Positions 34,666-47,169 of a DNA stretch of 64,000 bases are shown piece after piece. Each line of letters begins with the position of its first letter. Positions within the stretch are counted from its first letter, which is position 1. The position numbers were made by a program, and so were the translations under genes. Source of the DNA: Oryzias latipes (Eukaryota; Chordata; Actinopteri; Beloniformes; Adrianichthyidae); contig NC_019864.2 in assembly GCF_002234675.1 (NCBI RefSeq), positions 17,067,582-17,131,581 of the forward strand, given 5' to 3'. The notes below the pieces were generated by a model that was not told the DNA's origin, made no database searches, and worked only from the letters and a program-made list of their open reading frames with translations.

Positions 34666-35064
34666 TAGGGCTGCATGATATGAGGAAAACTCGCGATATG
34701 CGATATTGGTAATTAATATTGCGATAACGATATAATTTGCGGTATATAAACAAATAGCAAAAAAACCAAAAACATAATTTCCATTTCACTGCAACAGTTT
34801 AAAAATTATACTCCAAATGACCCTTGTCGACGTAGGAGGCAAACATCAAACATAAAAGGGCTCATCTGATTGATCAACAATATAAACGGGTCCTTCTGAT
34901 TGGTTAAATGCATAAAGGGATTTATTTCATTTGTTCAATATTTCAAGCTGCCATGAGTTTGTTTTAACACATTTAAGGTAATCATTTATAGCAATTTTTG
35001 CCGTCTTTTGCGGTATGCATATTGCACAGCTTGATTTCGCGATAACGATAAATTTGCGGTATAT
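34666..35064 (+). mobile_element. MITE-like element, copy 2 (partner of 939-1334)
   Basis: It starts with tagggctgcatgata and follows copy 1 through 'catttcactgcaacagttta', 'atttcaagctgccatgag' and 'atttttgccgtcttttgc'. This copy preserves better the characteristic 'tattgcgataacgatat' phrases. It stops near 'aaatttgcggtatata', without the 14-bp right end seen in copy 1, so it is 3'-truncated. Confidence 0.7.
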
Positions 35065-35097
35065 ATAAATTCAGCACTGGAGTTTTCTTCATGACTG

Positions 35098-35560
35098 ACA
35101 GTTAGAATTTGGGAAACCAAAATCAGACAAAAGAACAGCCAAGATCCTGTGGTACTTCCAGATCCAGGATGGTAATGGCAAACTAACTAACAGATTGTGG
35201 TGGATAAAGAACAGAGGAAAGCCGTTGTGGTGGATGTGGCAGTGCCAAGCGATGGGAACATCAGGAAGAACGAACATGAGAAACTGGAGAAATACCAGGG
35301 ACTCAGAGAAGAACTGGAGAAAGCATGGAAAGTGAAGGTGACAGTGGTGCCTGTGGTAATTGGAGCACTCGGGGCAGTAACCCCCAAGCTGGACGAGTGG
35401 CTACAACAGATACCTGGAAAGACCTCAGACCTCTCAGTCCAGAAAAGCACAGTGTTAGGAACAGTTAGGATACTGTGCAGGACCCTCAAGCTCCCAGGCC
35501 TCTGGTAGAGGACCCGAGCTTGGAGGAGAAACCACTCGCGGAGGGTGAGAGGGGCCTTTT
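35098..35560 (+). mobile_element. non-LTR retrotransposon ORF2 C-terminal fragment
   Basis: An open frame at 35197-35508 encodes 103 residues with VVDVAVPSDGNIRKNEHEKL, KYQGLREELEKAWKVKVTVV and SVQKSTVLGTVRILCRTLKL. This is the well-known tail of fish LINE-type ORF2 proteins. A frame-shifted upstream continuation is visible at 35098-35196. The fragment ends with a typical short non-coding tail after 35508. 5'-truncated, so inactive. Confidence 0.75.
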
Positions 35561-36259
35561 TTTGTTTGTTTTAAATTGACCTAAGAATCGGGTATACGTT
35601 ACCAGGTTTAGCCAACGACTAAAGCTGCTCTTTTGAACTACTTCATAGGTTTATTGTTTTGATGTAAAACTGTGCACCCTTTTAAGGTTTAAAAGAAGCT
35701 TGGGCATTTTTCTTTTCTTAATTACAGTCTCATAACTCCTGTGCCTGAAAGAAATCTCTAAAATCTACAAATCTACAATATGATGTTTCCAGTGCTTTTT
35801 TGGGGATAATATCAAAGTTGTGCGGTTTTCTGAACAAATCTTTCTTAATTTTTTTAATGAATTTTTTAAAATGAATAGAGTTTAATGGAAATGTATTAGC
35901 TCTTAAAAAATAACAAAACCAAAGAGATATTGCAGACAAAATAATATTCAAAGTTAGCCAAAATAAAGTCAGCACATCACTCAGGTGTAAATACTGCTTT
36001 AACTACATTAAAAAATTAAGCTTGAAAAGCTTTAATTGAATCCATAAATAATAAAGGAAATGAATTCAAATATAAATTTGCATGAAATTATATTCAACTA
36101 CAGTATTTGCACAAACGATTTTCAAAATAAAAAAAAGGTTGTAAAGTCTACATTTTTATTGTATTATAACATTAAAACTGAGAATTTAGAATTAAATAAA
36201 AAAAAACCTCATTTTTCATCAACGAAGTCTGCTTCTTTTTTGGCAGTGGTCCACCTTTG

Positions 36260-36273
36260 CCACTAGGTGGCGG
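36260..36273 (+). promoter_or_regulatory. candidate CTCF site between bnip2 and the foxb1 desert
   Basis: CCACTAGGTGGCGG fits the core CTCF consensus CCASYAGRKGGCRS at every position. It lies about 2 kb outside the bnip2 promoter and just at the edge of the gene desert. Same orientation as the site at 24479. Confidence 0.35.
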
Positions 36274-36279
36274 AATAAG

Positions 36280-38550
36280 ATAATCTATAACAGGAGTTTG
36301 GAGGGAAAAAGAAAAAATATCCAATGCAAGTGTTATGTAAGAAACTCATTGAATCTTAATTTATCAGGAAAAAATGTTCTTTTAATTCATTCAGATGTTG
36401 TAACATTTTTAAAATGAATAATCAAAAAGGTATAGGACAGCCAAAGTTAAAAAAAAACCCTGCTCTGTTCCTTTAGTGTAATTAATAATTTAATCTTTAA
36501 ACTTTTATGTGACAAGAAAAGTTAATTTAACTTAATCTAATATAATTATTTAACCTGGTTCATGTTTCGTTCATGAGCAGGAGGATTTTTCAGTCTAGGT
36601 TTTAATTAACACATTGCTATTTACTCTGCAAGATCATTAAACCTTAAATCCAAAGGGGTAATCCAGACAAAGTAAGAGTTTGTTTCCTTTGCGTTTTGAG
36701 TCAAGGTTATTATTTCATCTTGATTTAAGATAAAACAGCCAGAGAAATTAGGACAAATACACCAACTGTGCAGAAAAATGCCACAATTTGGTAAGCAAGA
36801 TTATACTTTTATGCTAATTCTGTAATAGTATTGTGGCTAAAATATGTAACAACACACTGAAAATGTTAAGAGTTCTTATTAAGAGTGTTATGTTTTCCTA
36901 CTATGCTGTTTTGTTCCTTTGGAAAGAAAGAAATTAGACATTTTCATATGCTTACATTTTATTTTATTTGATTGTTTTTAAAGTATTTGTTTAAATAAAG
37001 TCTGCAATTAGAGAAAATCAAAGATGTGTAAATGCAGAAAAGCAAATACTGTTTAAAAAATTGTTTTTTGTGTTATTTATATCATCAATAACTGTCACAA
37101 AATCATAATTAGCACCAGCATATTTTGCATATTTACCAGTAACGTTAGATGTAACATTATATATATTATTTCATTGCTGGGTCCCATCATAAGACTTAAT
37201 ATTTGAGGTGGTAATGGAATTACAGATAATCATTAAAAGTATCTACATCAAAACACAAAAAACAAATACATAAATAAATCACAACTTGACTTTGGTTTGA
37301 ACACAAAAAGCTAGAGCTGCACGACTTTCTTCAGGACGCATTAAAAAACATTTCTTTTAAAGTAATGGGACTGCAGACCTTGAGCAGACCCCTTTTATTT
37401 TATTATGAAAGGAAGGATGGATGTTAGAAACAGAAACAAAGGTTGTTTCTTATTTGCAAATCATAATCATTAGGAGGGTTCTCCAACCAATTTCCATAAG
37501 TGGGGTACAGCAGGAAGTATTTAGGCTACCCGAAGTATATCACTAATGAGAAAAGACAAAAAGAACTCGTGTGCATGTTTTATGCAATCTCTTTCTGGAT
37601 GTAGATGAATAATTATTTATGATTGCAAAGCCTAAAAGGGAGGCATGGAGATAAGAAACGGCAAAGAGACTGGTGAAAAATTTAAAGAGGAAGTTAAATG
37701 AATATTAAAGGGTAGATAAAATATTTAATGGAAACAAATGAGCAAAACATTTAAAACAGCATGATAAATAGTAGTGTGTGCCATTAAATTGCCCCTCGTA
37801 ATTTCAGCTAGTTGTTGCTGCAGCTGCAAGGTCTCCGTCGCGCTTGCGATGGTCTGAAATGGGAAGTTCAACAACAGTGTAGAAGTTGTAAAGTCAGGAC
37901 ACTGAAAGTGTGATCATGAAAATTCAGATTTGCATTGCTGCTAGCTTTTTACAAGAGCAACCTGCAATGAACAGAAAAGTTGAGCTTACATAATAAGTAT
38001 TGTTATTGTTCAAGCCTGCTAACATTTGCTTTAAGATGTTGGGCTTTGTTTCTTTTTGTAAATCTTCTAACACGGAAACACAAGAACCTTTTACCAGCAC
38101 ACATTCATTTGTTTTCCAAATGTGAAAATAATTAAATCAGCAAACAAATAATTATTCAAGTCAGTGAGAACCATTATCTCAAAGATGCCTCAGAGACTTG
38201 GATGTGCACACTGAATTGATTAATTATCTTGATGAAGATAATGGAGTGGTGCTAGATCTTTTAGTCCTCTGAATGTAACGCCTCCACATGAATTGACTAA
38301 AGTCTACCCTGAACGTTGTGTGGGTTACAAACTAAATAAATAAAATTAGTGAAAAAAATATGTTCTAAAACCTAAGAAATGATACATTTTAGAAGTAAAG
38401 GCTTTTTTATCCTTTCTTTGTTTTTTTAGAGTTTATGATTATTTGTCTGCATATTATATTTATTTACAAATGAAGGAAAATTTTAAGTTGCTGTTTAAGT
38501 ACAACTTTGCTAGTGATACCCTTACTAACCTGTGCACAAACTATCTCTTA
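36280..38550. other. gene desert, nothing recognised
   Basis: AT-rich, apparently non-repetitive sequence. No open frame with a family match, no repeat ends. Confidence 0.4.
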
Positions 38551-38559
38551 CTTCCAAGC

Positions 38560-38870
38560 CAGACAGATATCATTACCTCTGTGAATAATGGCCAAGCAGC
38601 TGGGCCCAGCAGCTTTATTTCCCAGTTTAAATCGACGGACGCGAGCCATCACATCCTGTTAGCCGTTCCACGGCTCCATCATAAAGTTAAGCTCTCTCAA
38701 TCAGCCCGTCTGTCTCAATTGCCACCGAGGGACCGTAAGTCATCGCTGCCCAGGAACAAAGCCTTCCCCATTCACACATGATTGACACCATTTAGACGAT
38801 TCAGCTGGAGTCTGTTTATTTCCGTCATGGGTCGCCGCTTTTTTCTGATCATGGGTTTTCATTAAATATT
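38560..38870. promoter_or_regulatory. candidate enhancer block 1 of the foxb1 desert
   Basis: A 300-bp island of balanced composition in AT-rich surroundings, with 'gaacaaag' (SOX-like) and TGATTGACA at 38779-38787 (PBX/MEIS-like). No repeat similarity inside the window. Regulatory role is inferred from position upstream of a developmental transcription-factor gene. Confidence 0.3.
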
Positions 38871-38879
38871 TATTTTTGA

Positions 38880-41800
38880 TATCAGCATATTCATGTTCCT
38901 ATAATCAGCCTTTGCTCTATGAACAAATATTGGCCAATTTTTAAATGGAATAATACCAAGATGAATAAAGTCAGGGGCTTTGACATTCTAATCAGAGTGA
39001 ACATTAGAAGACAATTGTCTCTGTCAAACCACATGAAGGTCATCCGTGTTGCCAGGAGTCGTCTTAATCTGTACAACCTAAGAGTTCGTCCACACTTGCT
39101 TTTTTTCATCTATAAGCACACATTTTATTCAAGGCCTTTTATTCTATTAACCTGTCTTGTCTTTATTAGATTCTTTCTGAGATAATTCCCACATGGCTTA
39201 GCCTTTGATAAATATGCTTTTAGGTCTACCTAATTAATGCATTCCGCCTTGATTTTCTTCACTTGTCACCCACTCTTTAACCTCATAGCAACGGAACAGA
39301 CTTTTCCTACTCAAATTAAAGGTCCTTTGAGACCCTGTATGTGTGAGCTAATGATGTAGCCAACTGCACAACCTGGTACCTTATCTAGAGGGCTTGTTGA
39401 AATGTTTTCAGAAAAATAAATCACATGAACTCTCCATTATGGAGCTCAGATACATTTAAAGCAAAAATGGTTTTTTGTTGTTCTTGTTGTGGCTAAAATA
39501 CATTGGAGGCATATATTTCTTTTGGTTATCTCTAAAGGCTTTTTATCAGATGTCTGGTTTTGATGTATCTGGTTTGTTTTGTTTGTTTTTTTATTTGTGG
39601 TTATGAAGCAAAGTGCTTTCTTTCTGCCAAACTGCACTATGCGGCATTTTTGCAAAATTTTGAGACAAGAATTTAAGTGAGGAGCGCAGTTTGTCTCTGA
39701 AAGGAATATTATGGAATTTACATATAAATTCATTTGGGTGGAGACCGTTAATGTGATGGCTTGGTGTTGAGGCAGCATTTCAAGGGGACACAGGAGAATA
39801 TACCTCCACTGAGTGTACGATTTCCTGATTAATTAAAGCAATTCAGCAGTTTAAAGGTACCTCTAAAAATGTTCATTTTATCGCCAACCTGACTACTGTT
39901 CTCAGCCTTGTGACCCAGGGACCATTTATAAATGGGATGATGACCAGCATGAAAACTTTCAGCCCTTTTCATCACAAAATGTGCTTAATAAGAAAAAGAA
40001 GATCTTGTGCACAGTAATCCATTGCAGTCCAGTTTGTTTTTTCAGTCCGTGTTGATGGCTTTGCTCTATTCTCTTTTGCTTTGCATTTCCATCACAAGTG
40101 GCAATAACTGATACTATTTTGAGTAGTTTGACAACAGACTGACAAACCACTGATCATCATCACTCATAGTGGCGCGACTTTTGTCACAAAAAGTCATCTG
40201 TGAATACGCAAAAAGCATATTTTGACAGTTAAAATGTAATAAATTGCAGCCACTTAAATATTGTACAATAGACCTAATATGTTGAATGAATCCTTATAAG
40301 CTATTGCGTTTATTTCTCCTCATGCTGGGTTGACATTTCCTTGGATTTTGATTGCGAAATGGGTGATTTTTTGGAAAAGTACCAGAATAAATGCAATGTG
40401 CAAATTTTCCATGTTGAAAAACTGTATTGAGATGTTAATAAAAACCTTCTGATGTGATTTTGAAAAAATCACATAGAAAAAGACTCCTTTTTCAATGAAA
40501 AATTGTCTTATTTTCTGCAAGAAAATGTTCTTAATAAGAAAGTTTTTCAAAATAGTCCTAGTTTATAAAACTGTCTTAGTGGCTAGAATTTCTTTCCAAA
40601 AAAATCAATTTTTGGTAATATAATTTTCTTACCCCATTGACAGATAATTGTTGTGCTTATTTAAAGACATTCTATTCTAATTTTAAGAAGTTTTTACCCT
40701 TTTTTTGCAATGACGAGTAATAAATTACATAAGGATTTTGAAAAATAGATCCAAAAAGAAGATGCTGTATTAGCGGAGCAAAATATAACATCACATTAGA
40801 CATGATATATTGCATGTCTTGTCAAAATGCCTGCCGAAAAATGTCAAAATCCAATCAACCTGTCAACCAATCTTTGAAGCACTTTTTAACTTAGTGAGTC
40901 AGAGAAGCCTACTGTCAGTACATGCAGGGAGTGAGGAGAGAACTAAAACTTATAATTACTCATTTTGCTTCACATGTAAAAGCTTCCATCCACACAAAAC
41001 AATAAATATTGTACAGAAAAAAAACCTTTATTTTCTCTTTCTGGCTGTGAGCTTGCTGAACAATTTATTCACAATTACAGCCAAACAGTGGAGCTAGAAA
41101 ACACTTTTTCCTTGTCTTTTAAAAAAGATGAAATATTTTGTCTGGTGTGTAATTCTCCTCTCTGTATTTCGAGAGATACTGACCTAAAAAAGGTTGATCA
41201 AAGACCGTTGGAACTCTGCAGCCTGCAGCAACCAATAAATTGGTCCATTCCATGTTTTGCACTGACAAATTATTCTCCAGAGTGCTAGCATTCTTGGTAG
41301 CAACTCAATTAGCAAGAGACAGATGTAGCAAGAACTCACTTTTTATGTTTCATAGATGTTTCAATATTTTATTGTTTCACTGCATGTTGGAATAGAGCCT
41401 TTCATGTCATAGGGATGAAAAGTGTTTGCTCATTTTCCCATAAAGTGATGGTTGTTTGGGTTGCGTTTGCTGATTTGTAGCACAGCTCTCTGCATAAGGA
41501 GCTTTTGCCTTCCCAGTGTTTTCATGGCCTTAAGCATCCGGCTTTACTACTTTAACTGTTAATAATCAGTATTTCCTTCATTGGAGGGGGGTGATTGATC
41601 CCATGGATTGTAAGTGTAAAAAGAGATGTTGGCAAGAGAGGAAGCTGAAAGAAAATCTGCAGTTTATGCTGTTGCAGATACATATGAGATCTGAAAAATT
41701 TTAGTCAACTTGGTTTTTGATTCTGTCCTGAATCTGTCAAGACAAAACCTCGGTTTGTGATTTTGGAACTTTCACAGTTGTCCAAAGAAGAAAAATCTTC

Positions 41801-43030
41801 TGCCTTGTTTTTGGCACAGGGGAATATATACTGCCATCCATATGCATGGGTCCTCTTGTCTCTGAGTATTTCATATTAACCCTTTAAAAACAGCAGTGAC
41901 CTTTGGCACAAAACCATACAGTTAACCATGACAGATCCTCTTGGTGTTCAAGCCTCATTTAGCTCAGAGAAGCATAAAGGCATGAAAAATAGAATCTAAC
42001 GGCATGATTCAGTGAATGCAAGTGAAACCATTAAGATGCAGTTCACTGACTATGGAAAACAAGGAAATTTAGTCTGGTTTGCCATCTAATATTTGACAGT
42101 ACTATAATATAAAATAGAATTACTTTGTATAGAACTCAACTTTAGTAAGTTATGCCACTAATTTAGAAACAAACAAATACATTTGTTGAACAAAAAGAGA
42201 ATGTGTGTATGAAATGACACTGTTATCTCTGCTGTGCATGTACTAAAAGAAGCAGGAACACAAAACAGCTTTGCTGGACTTCTGTGCATTTTCTGCGAAC
42301 ATCTGAGAATACTAGACTGCATAAATAACTTGCAAAGCTTTGTTCCCCTGAGTCTTCTTTATTGCCAAAATGTGAAGCATTTCCTAAGTGGCCATTGCAT
42401 TGTAAGCTTAAGTAAATTAAATAGCGCGGAGATGAATTATATTTTATTACTGAAAATATTTATTTATTACAAACAATATTTGTCTTTTTCCTAAGACTAA
42501 AAAGAACAATCACATACAGTTAGATTTATACAAATTCTTTGTGACTGATTAATAAATGCTTAGTTAAATCAGATTATGACTCACTTTTTAGTGTGCATCG
42601 TAGCAGAAAAATCCTGATTTATTGGGTTTGTTGTCCACAGATGTGTCTAAAAAATTCAGTTTGATAATAAAATTGTACAAACACAAAAATGAGCTGATTC
42701 CAAAGTATTTTTTGTATCATTTTTGTCACATTTTTAACATCTCTCCACACACAATGGGGAAATAAACGTTTAGGAACAGACCTTTCATAAATTCAAATAT
42801 TTTATTTTATTGTCCAGGGTATGGCCTGCTTGCGACAAAGGGAATAAAAATAGTAACTAAAAATACTTTATAAATTTGGGTTAAAGTAAAAAAGAACCAA
42901 AAATAATTAAAGAAAGTTAAAGAAAACAACTTGTAGTTTATGAGAACATCAAACTGACAGTGGAGCAGCTGTTTGGTGGTATTCAGAATTTTATTTTTCT
43001 GTAACGACAAGGGAGTAATGTCTAGATAGC
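38880..43030. other. gene desert, nothing recognised
   Basis: Mostly AT-rich unique sequence. Short frames here (up to 110 codons) show no family resemblance or codon pattern. No mobile-element ends recognised. Confidence 0.4.
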
Positions 43031-43039
43031 CTTTTTATT

Positions 43040-43450
43040 TAACTGCAGACATTGACTTGAATGGATCATTAGGACTGTGCCATAGATAAATGGCAACCTT
43101 CTGCACGACTTCCTGTCTGCCAGTCCGAGAGGAGGGCCAGGTTTTCCTCTGGTCCCTTGGCCTGCCTGCTGACCTGCTCCTGCGGGTTTTAGTTAACATT
43201 CAGGGAGCCCTGACCTGAAAAGCCGACTTGGCAGCAGAACCAAGGTCCCACGCTCCCCGAAGAAATTAGAGGCGGTAATCTTTCAGGAACATATCGCTAA
43301 CCTTCCCAGACCACGTTAATGTGATAGATGCAGCTGATTTCCATGTCTCTGCTTGGTAGCCCTCTGTGTCTTGCTGTCAGGTGGCCATGGTAGGCTGTGT
43401 TCAATTTGTGTGTGCTTGACAGCTCAAAGGTGACGGATGATGGGTAGGGC
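43040..43450. promoter_or_regulatory. candidate enhancer block 2
   Basis: Balanced, non-repetitive island containing 'ccttggcctgcctgctgacc' and 'aattagaggcggtaatcttt', clearly different from AT-rich flanks. It contains no convincing exon. Regulatory role is an inference. Confidence 0.28.
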
Positions 43451-44389
43451 TAAAAGAAGGTTACTTTTAAACACAGCACAGGTCAATGGGGAAGATGGCT
43501 GAATGCTAAATCAATGTCAGGGAAACTAATGGTATAACATTATAAGACAACAGGGCAGTGCAAAAGATGAAGTGCAGCATGTCACGCTGATACTATATTC
43601 AACCAATGTCTTCTTCAACCACACATTCATCTTGATTTTGAATAGACATTCAGATATTCCAGTCACCGCTGAATGAAAGCAGCAGGAATCTTCCTTTAAA
43701 CGGTTATTTCTGTGGCAGATTCCTTTTGTGTAGAGCAAAAACCACGTGCCACAACAGCTCCAGGTGTGTTTCCGAAAATATGTTGACCTTTTACAGACTA
43801 CTTTCAGAAGCTTTTCACAATTTTCTCAGATAAAAACACAAAAAAATACACTTTAGGCATGAGAAACAAACATGGAATGTGCTGGCTTCTAAATGTGTGT
43901 TGCACCTGCTGTAGCAATTTCAAAAACACACAGGAAGTCTGAATAACCAACACCAAAAGAGCCTGGGAGCCCAAGCTTGAATTGTGGCATCTTGACAAGT
44001 CTTTAAGTAATTCTTACAAGAACAAACACCCTTAGGCTCACTTGCTTTATTGCTTTAGTCAAAACATAGAACACATCCACCAGTTTAATTTTTTTTAGCA
44101 GAATTTGACAGAAAATTAGAGGTATCAATTTGTTGGTCACTATTGGAGGAATGGATGGAGTGGGGCTATTACATTTCTTAAGTTTATAATAAATCTGGCA
44201 AAAATAAAAATACATATTTTTAACATCACTTTACATTGTATCAAAAAAATAAAAACATGATTGCTGCTTTACTCCATGAAGCTGCAGGACATGTGAAAAC
44301 ATCCAGGATGCTCAAGGACACCTCATAGTCCCAGATTAAACAACATTCACTCTTTGTCAAACGCCCGGCTCCCAAAACTGCCAAGCCAG

Positions 44390-45090
44390 AGGAAAATGAG
44401 CCCCCACACGAGTCTTGCTGCGGTTGACAGGATAAAACACAAGACAGTTGTGCCCGAAGGAGACCCAGGATAACGAAATAATCTTTAATCTCTGTCCCTT
44501 CGAGGCACTGGGAACACCTGTTATTCTGGATGGCACTGCGAGAGAGGGCAGCGAGCAGCTTCTTTTAAGCCTGGTAATTATTGCACTAATTATTCACTTT
44601 CGGTGCGGGGTGATTATCAGTCCTCGTTCAGGTGAATACTCGTCCGTGTGTACACCAGCTGTGACCAAAGCAGCTTGGTGGAACAGTTGTTCCTCTCCTT
44701 TTTCCCTTGCAGATATTTGACCTCTTGTCATGTTTGCAATCTGTACTTTGGGGGTGGGGAGGAAGGAGAAAAACAGGAAGAAACTTTTAATTGCTCAATA
44801 GAAACTGAATTGAAAGGGGCAGCTTCAGCCATCTGTTCCGTATATAATCTTTGTAGCGACAAAATATTTTACTCAAAAAGGCTGCATGGCCTCATTTGGG
44901 ATAAGACCAGGGTGATTCTAATAGCAGAGTTGTTACAATGCCGTCCTGCATACCAATGAGCTGTTATTTCTCTTAAATTAATGAGTGCTCATAACAATTT
45001 TTCCTCCTCTTTTCAATAATTGATGAGTCAAAATGTATTCTTTTCATTGAGCATTATGCATTTCTAATCAGAGCTTTGGGCCTTAAAGCC
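44390..45090. promoter_or_regulatory. candidate enhancer block 3 (TAATTA pairs)
   Basis: Non-repetitive island with two TAATTA homeodomain-type cores 12 bp apart (44575-44580 and 44587-44592) and further AT-core sites in 44960-45070 ('aaattaatgagtgctcataa', 'attatgcatttctaatcag'). Composition stands out from the flanks. Confidence 0.32.
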
Positions 45091-45099
45091 CTAAAGACA

Positions 45100-45585
45100 A
45101 ATATTTTGTTTCTTTGGTGAAATATCATTCAATTAGTAGAAACACCACATTAACTACAACCTATTGACGGTAGATATTTCATGATAACAATAAATTAATA
45201 GATGTTGCATGTGTAATTGTATATTAACAGATTTTTTGTTATTATTGTTCCTGAGGTGAGGTTTCAAAAGAAAAGGTCTTATAATCAGACAAAATTCCCA
45301 ATTTTTTACCTCCTGACTAGCAGCAATGTAAATTTGTCTTCTATAGAGGACATTTCTATACCTGAACATCTCCAAACCACTGCATTCTACTGAATTAAAT
45401 CCTTTTAGGATCTATTAGGATCTACTGAGGACAATTGGGGCTTTTCAGTGATATCAAATGTGGGGGGGGGGGTTATGGAATTGTGCTCTTTGGTGGATTT
45501 AAAAAAGATTTGATTGGACAAAATGTTTTTTCTGTATAGTCAGGAGGTTAAATTAGTTTCTTGGTTCTATTTTAGCTTTTCCTTA
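45100..45585. other. gene desert, nothing recognised
   Basis: AT-rich sequence with a G run near 45463-45472. Nothing else seen. Confidence 0.35.
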
Positions 45586-45589
45586 AAAG

Positions 45590-45803
45590 TTAACCCTTGT
45601 ACTGTCTTAGATGACCCCACCCTTACTTTGACGTGTTCTCCCTACCATGACAAAGGTGGATAAAGGTGGAAAGATTTCATGTAATCCATGGACACCAGTG
45701 AAGATCACAAATCATTGAAGAAAAAAGGTTCAGCGCACTGTCAAGTGGGTCTAGATGACCCAACTCCCAATGTTAAAGTGCCTAGGATCGCACAAGGGCT
45801 AAA
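45590..45803. mobile_element. piggyBac-like MITE, copy 2, inverted relative to 17.5 kb
   Basis: It begins ttaacccttgtactgtc and ends gatcgcacaagggctaa. Its reverse complement aligns end to end with 17480-17685, at roughly nine in ten bases by eye. The left TTAA is intact; the right has decayed to CTAA. The open frame through it is a by-product. Confidence 0.8.
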
Positions 45804-46179
45804 TTCAAATTTTTGTCAGATTATTAACTCCTTCAAGCACTTATCTGCAAAGGTTTTCATTATTGTTATCGAAACTGTGAAAAAGCAAAAGTCTGAAATG
45901 GATAGGAATGTTTCACTAGTTTATTTTGTTCTATCTCTGCCTTCTTGTCCATTTATGTCTATAGACAAAATGAAAAATTGTCACATTTTTATAACTCTAA
46001 ATTTCATAAAACTTTTCAATTGTTAGCATTACAGAAAAATGAGACATAAAATAGGCATGTCATTAGTCAGTCTTCTTATTTTCACATGTTAGAACTCTAA
46101 TATATACACTATTTATGTAATATCTAATATAAACTAATTTTTGTAATAAAAAAACAAAGGTCATTAGATTTTTTGCATT

Positions 46180-46690
46180 AGTAACTGTTATGTCAGGTAA
46201 AGCCTTCCTCTAATCTTCTCGGAAAGGTCAAACTTTTCTGAAAAAGCCACCACCGCTGCAATTTAAATGTTCTGCAGGAGCTTGCCTGCTGATTGCTATC
46301 CTCTCTAGGCATTGTCGATTTTGTGGAAACACTTGCAGAATAAGTCGGCAGGACGTCAAGGGCTCTTGAAGAAGCTGCTATCTTGTTTTAGCGAAGGGTC
46401 CGAAAGCCCTTGTCTATTACCGGAGACACCCCAAGGACAGATGTTTTAGACTTAGGGGGTTGGTAGAGAATAATGGCACATTAGATTCATAATGTTTCTT
46501 GGATGCAAGACTCTGGGGAGACAGAACTCCAGGGTAATCCAAATTCATCTCTCCCCTCCTCATTTCCACCTCTCTTTCTTGTCTTTCTTCTCCGCATCCA
46601 GAATTGCGTCCTCTGCCTCTTGAGGTGCTGAATTGTAGCCTAAAGCCATGCGCTACACAGTCCATTCATCAAAAGCATGACCCTCTTCAG
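46180..46690. promoter_or_regulatory. candidate enhancer block 4
   Basis: Unique, balanced sequence with 'gaaaggtcaaacttttctg' and 'ccaccaccgctgcaattt'. The minus-strand open frame at 46417-46665 shows no family match. Regulatory function is inferred from position only. Confidence 0.25.
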
Positions 46691-47169
46691 TCAGGGACAG
46701 GATGTTGTGGTTTAATGAACGTATGTGTGTCATATCTCTGGCAGGCCAATCATAACATATAAAATACACACAAGAGAACGTTCTTTCATTTTAGTGTCCC
46801 TGTTGCAATTTGTCTTATTATTAATGTACTTAGCTAAAAACAACAGTAGAAAACTGTAATGTCTGTTGGCTATCTGCAGGGGGGGAAAAAGTTGTTTTAT
46901 AGTAAAATAGACAAATAGTGTTTGCAAATACTTACGTTTTTTGTGAAATATTCCGGTAAAGTTTCCCTTCCTGCTGATTATTTTTCAAGACAGCAAAAAT
47001 AAATGAGCGGGAGTTGCTTTCCAACCTAAAGATATAATCTACATGGCACTTTTTGGTGTGTCCCAGGGTAAACCTGTGGTGTGCTATCACTGTCACCCCC
47101 TCTGCACACCTTACCAACAACACCAGAGCCCCCACCTCTATGCCAAGGGTACACCTTGATGAGTGAAAA

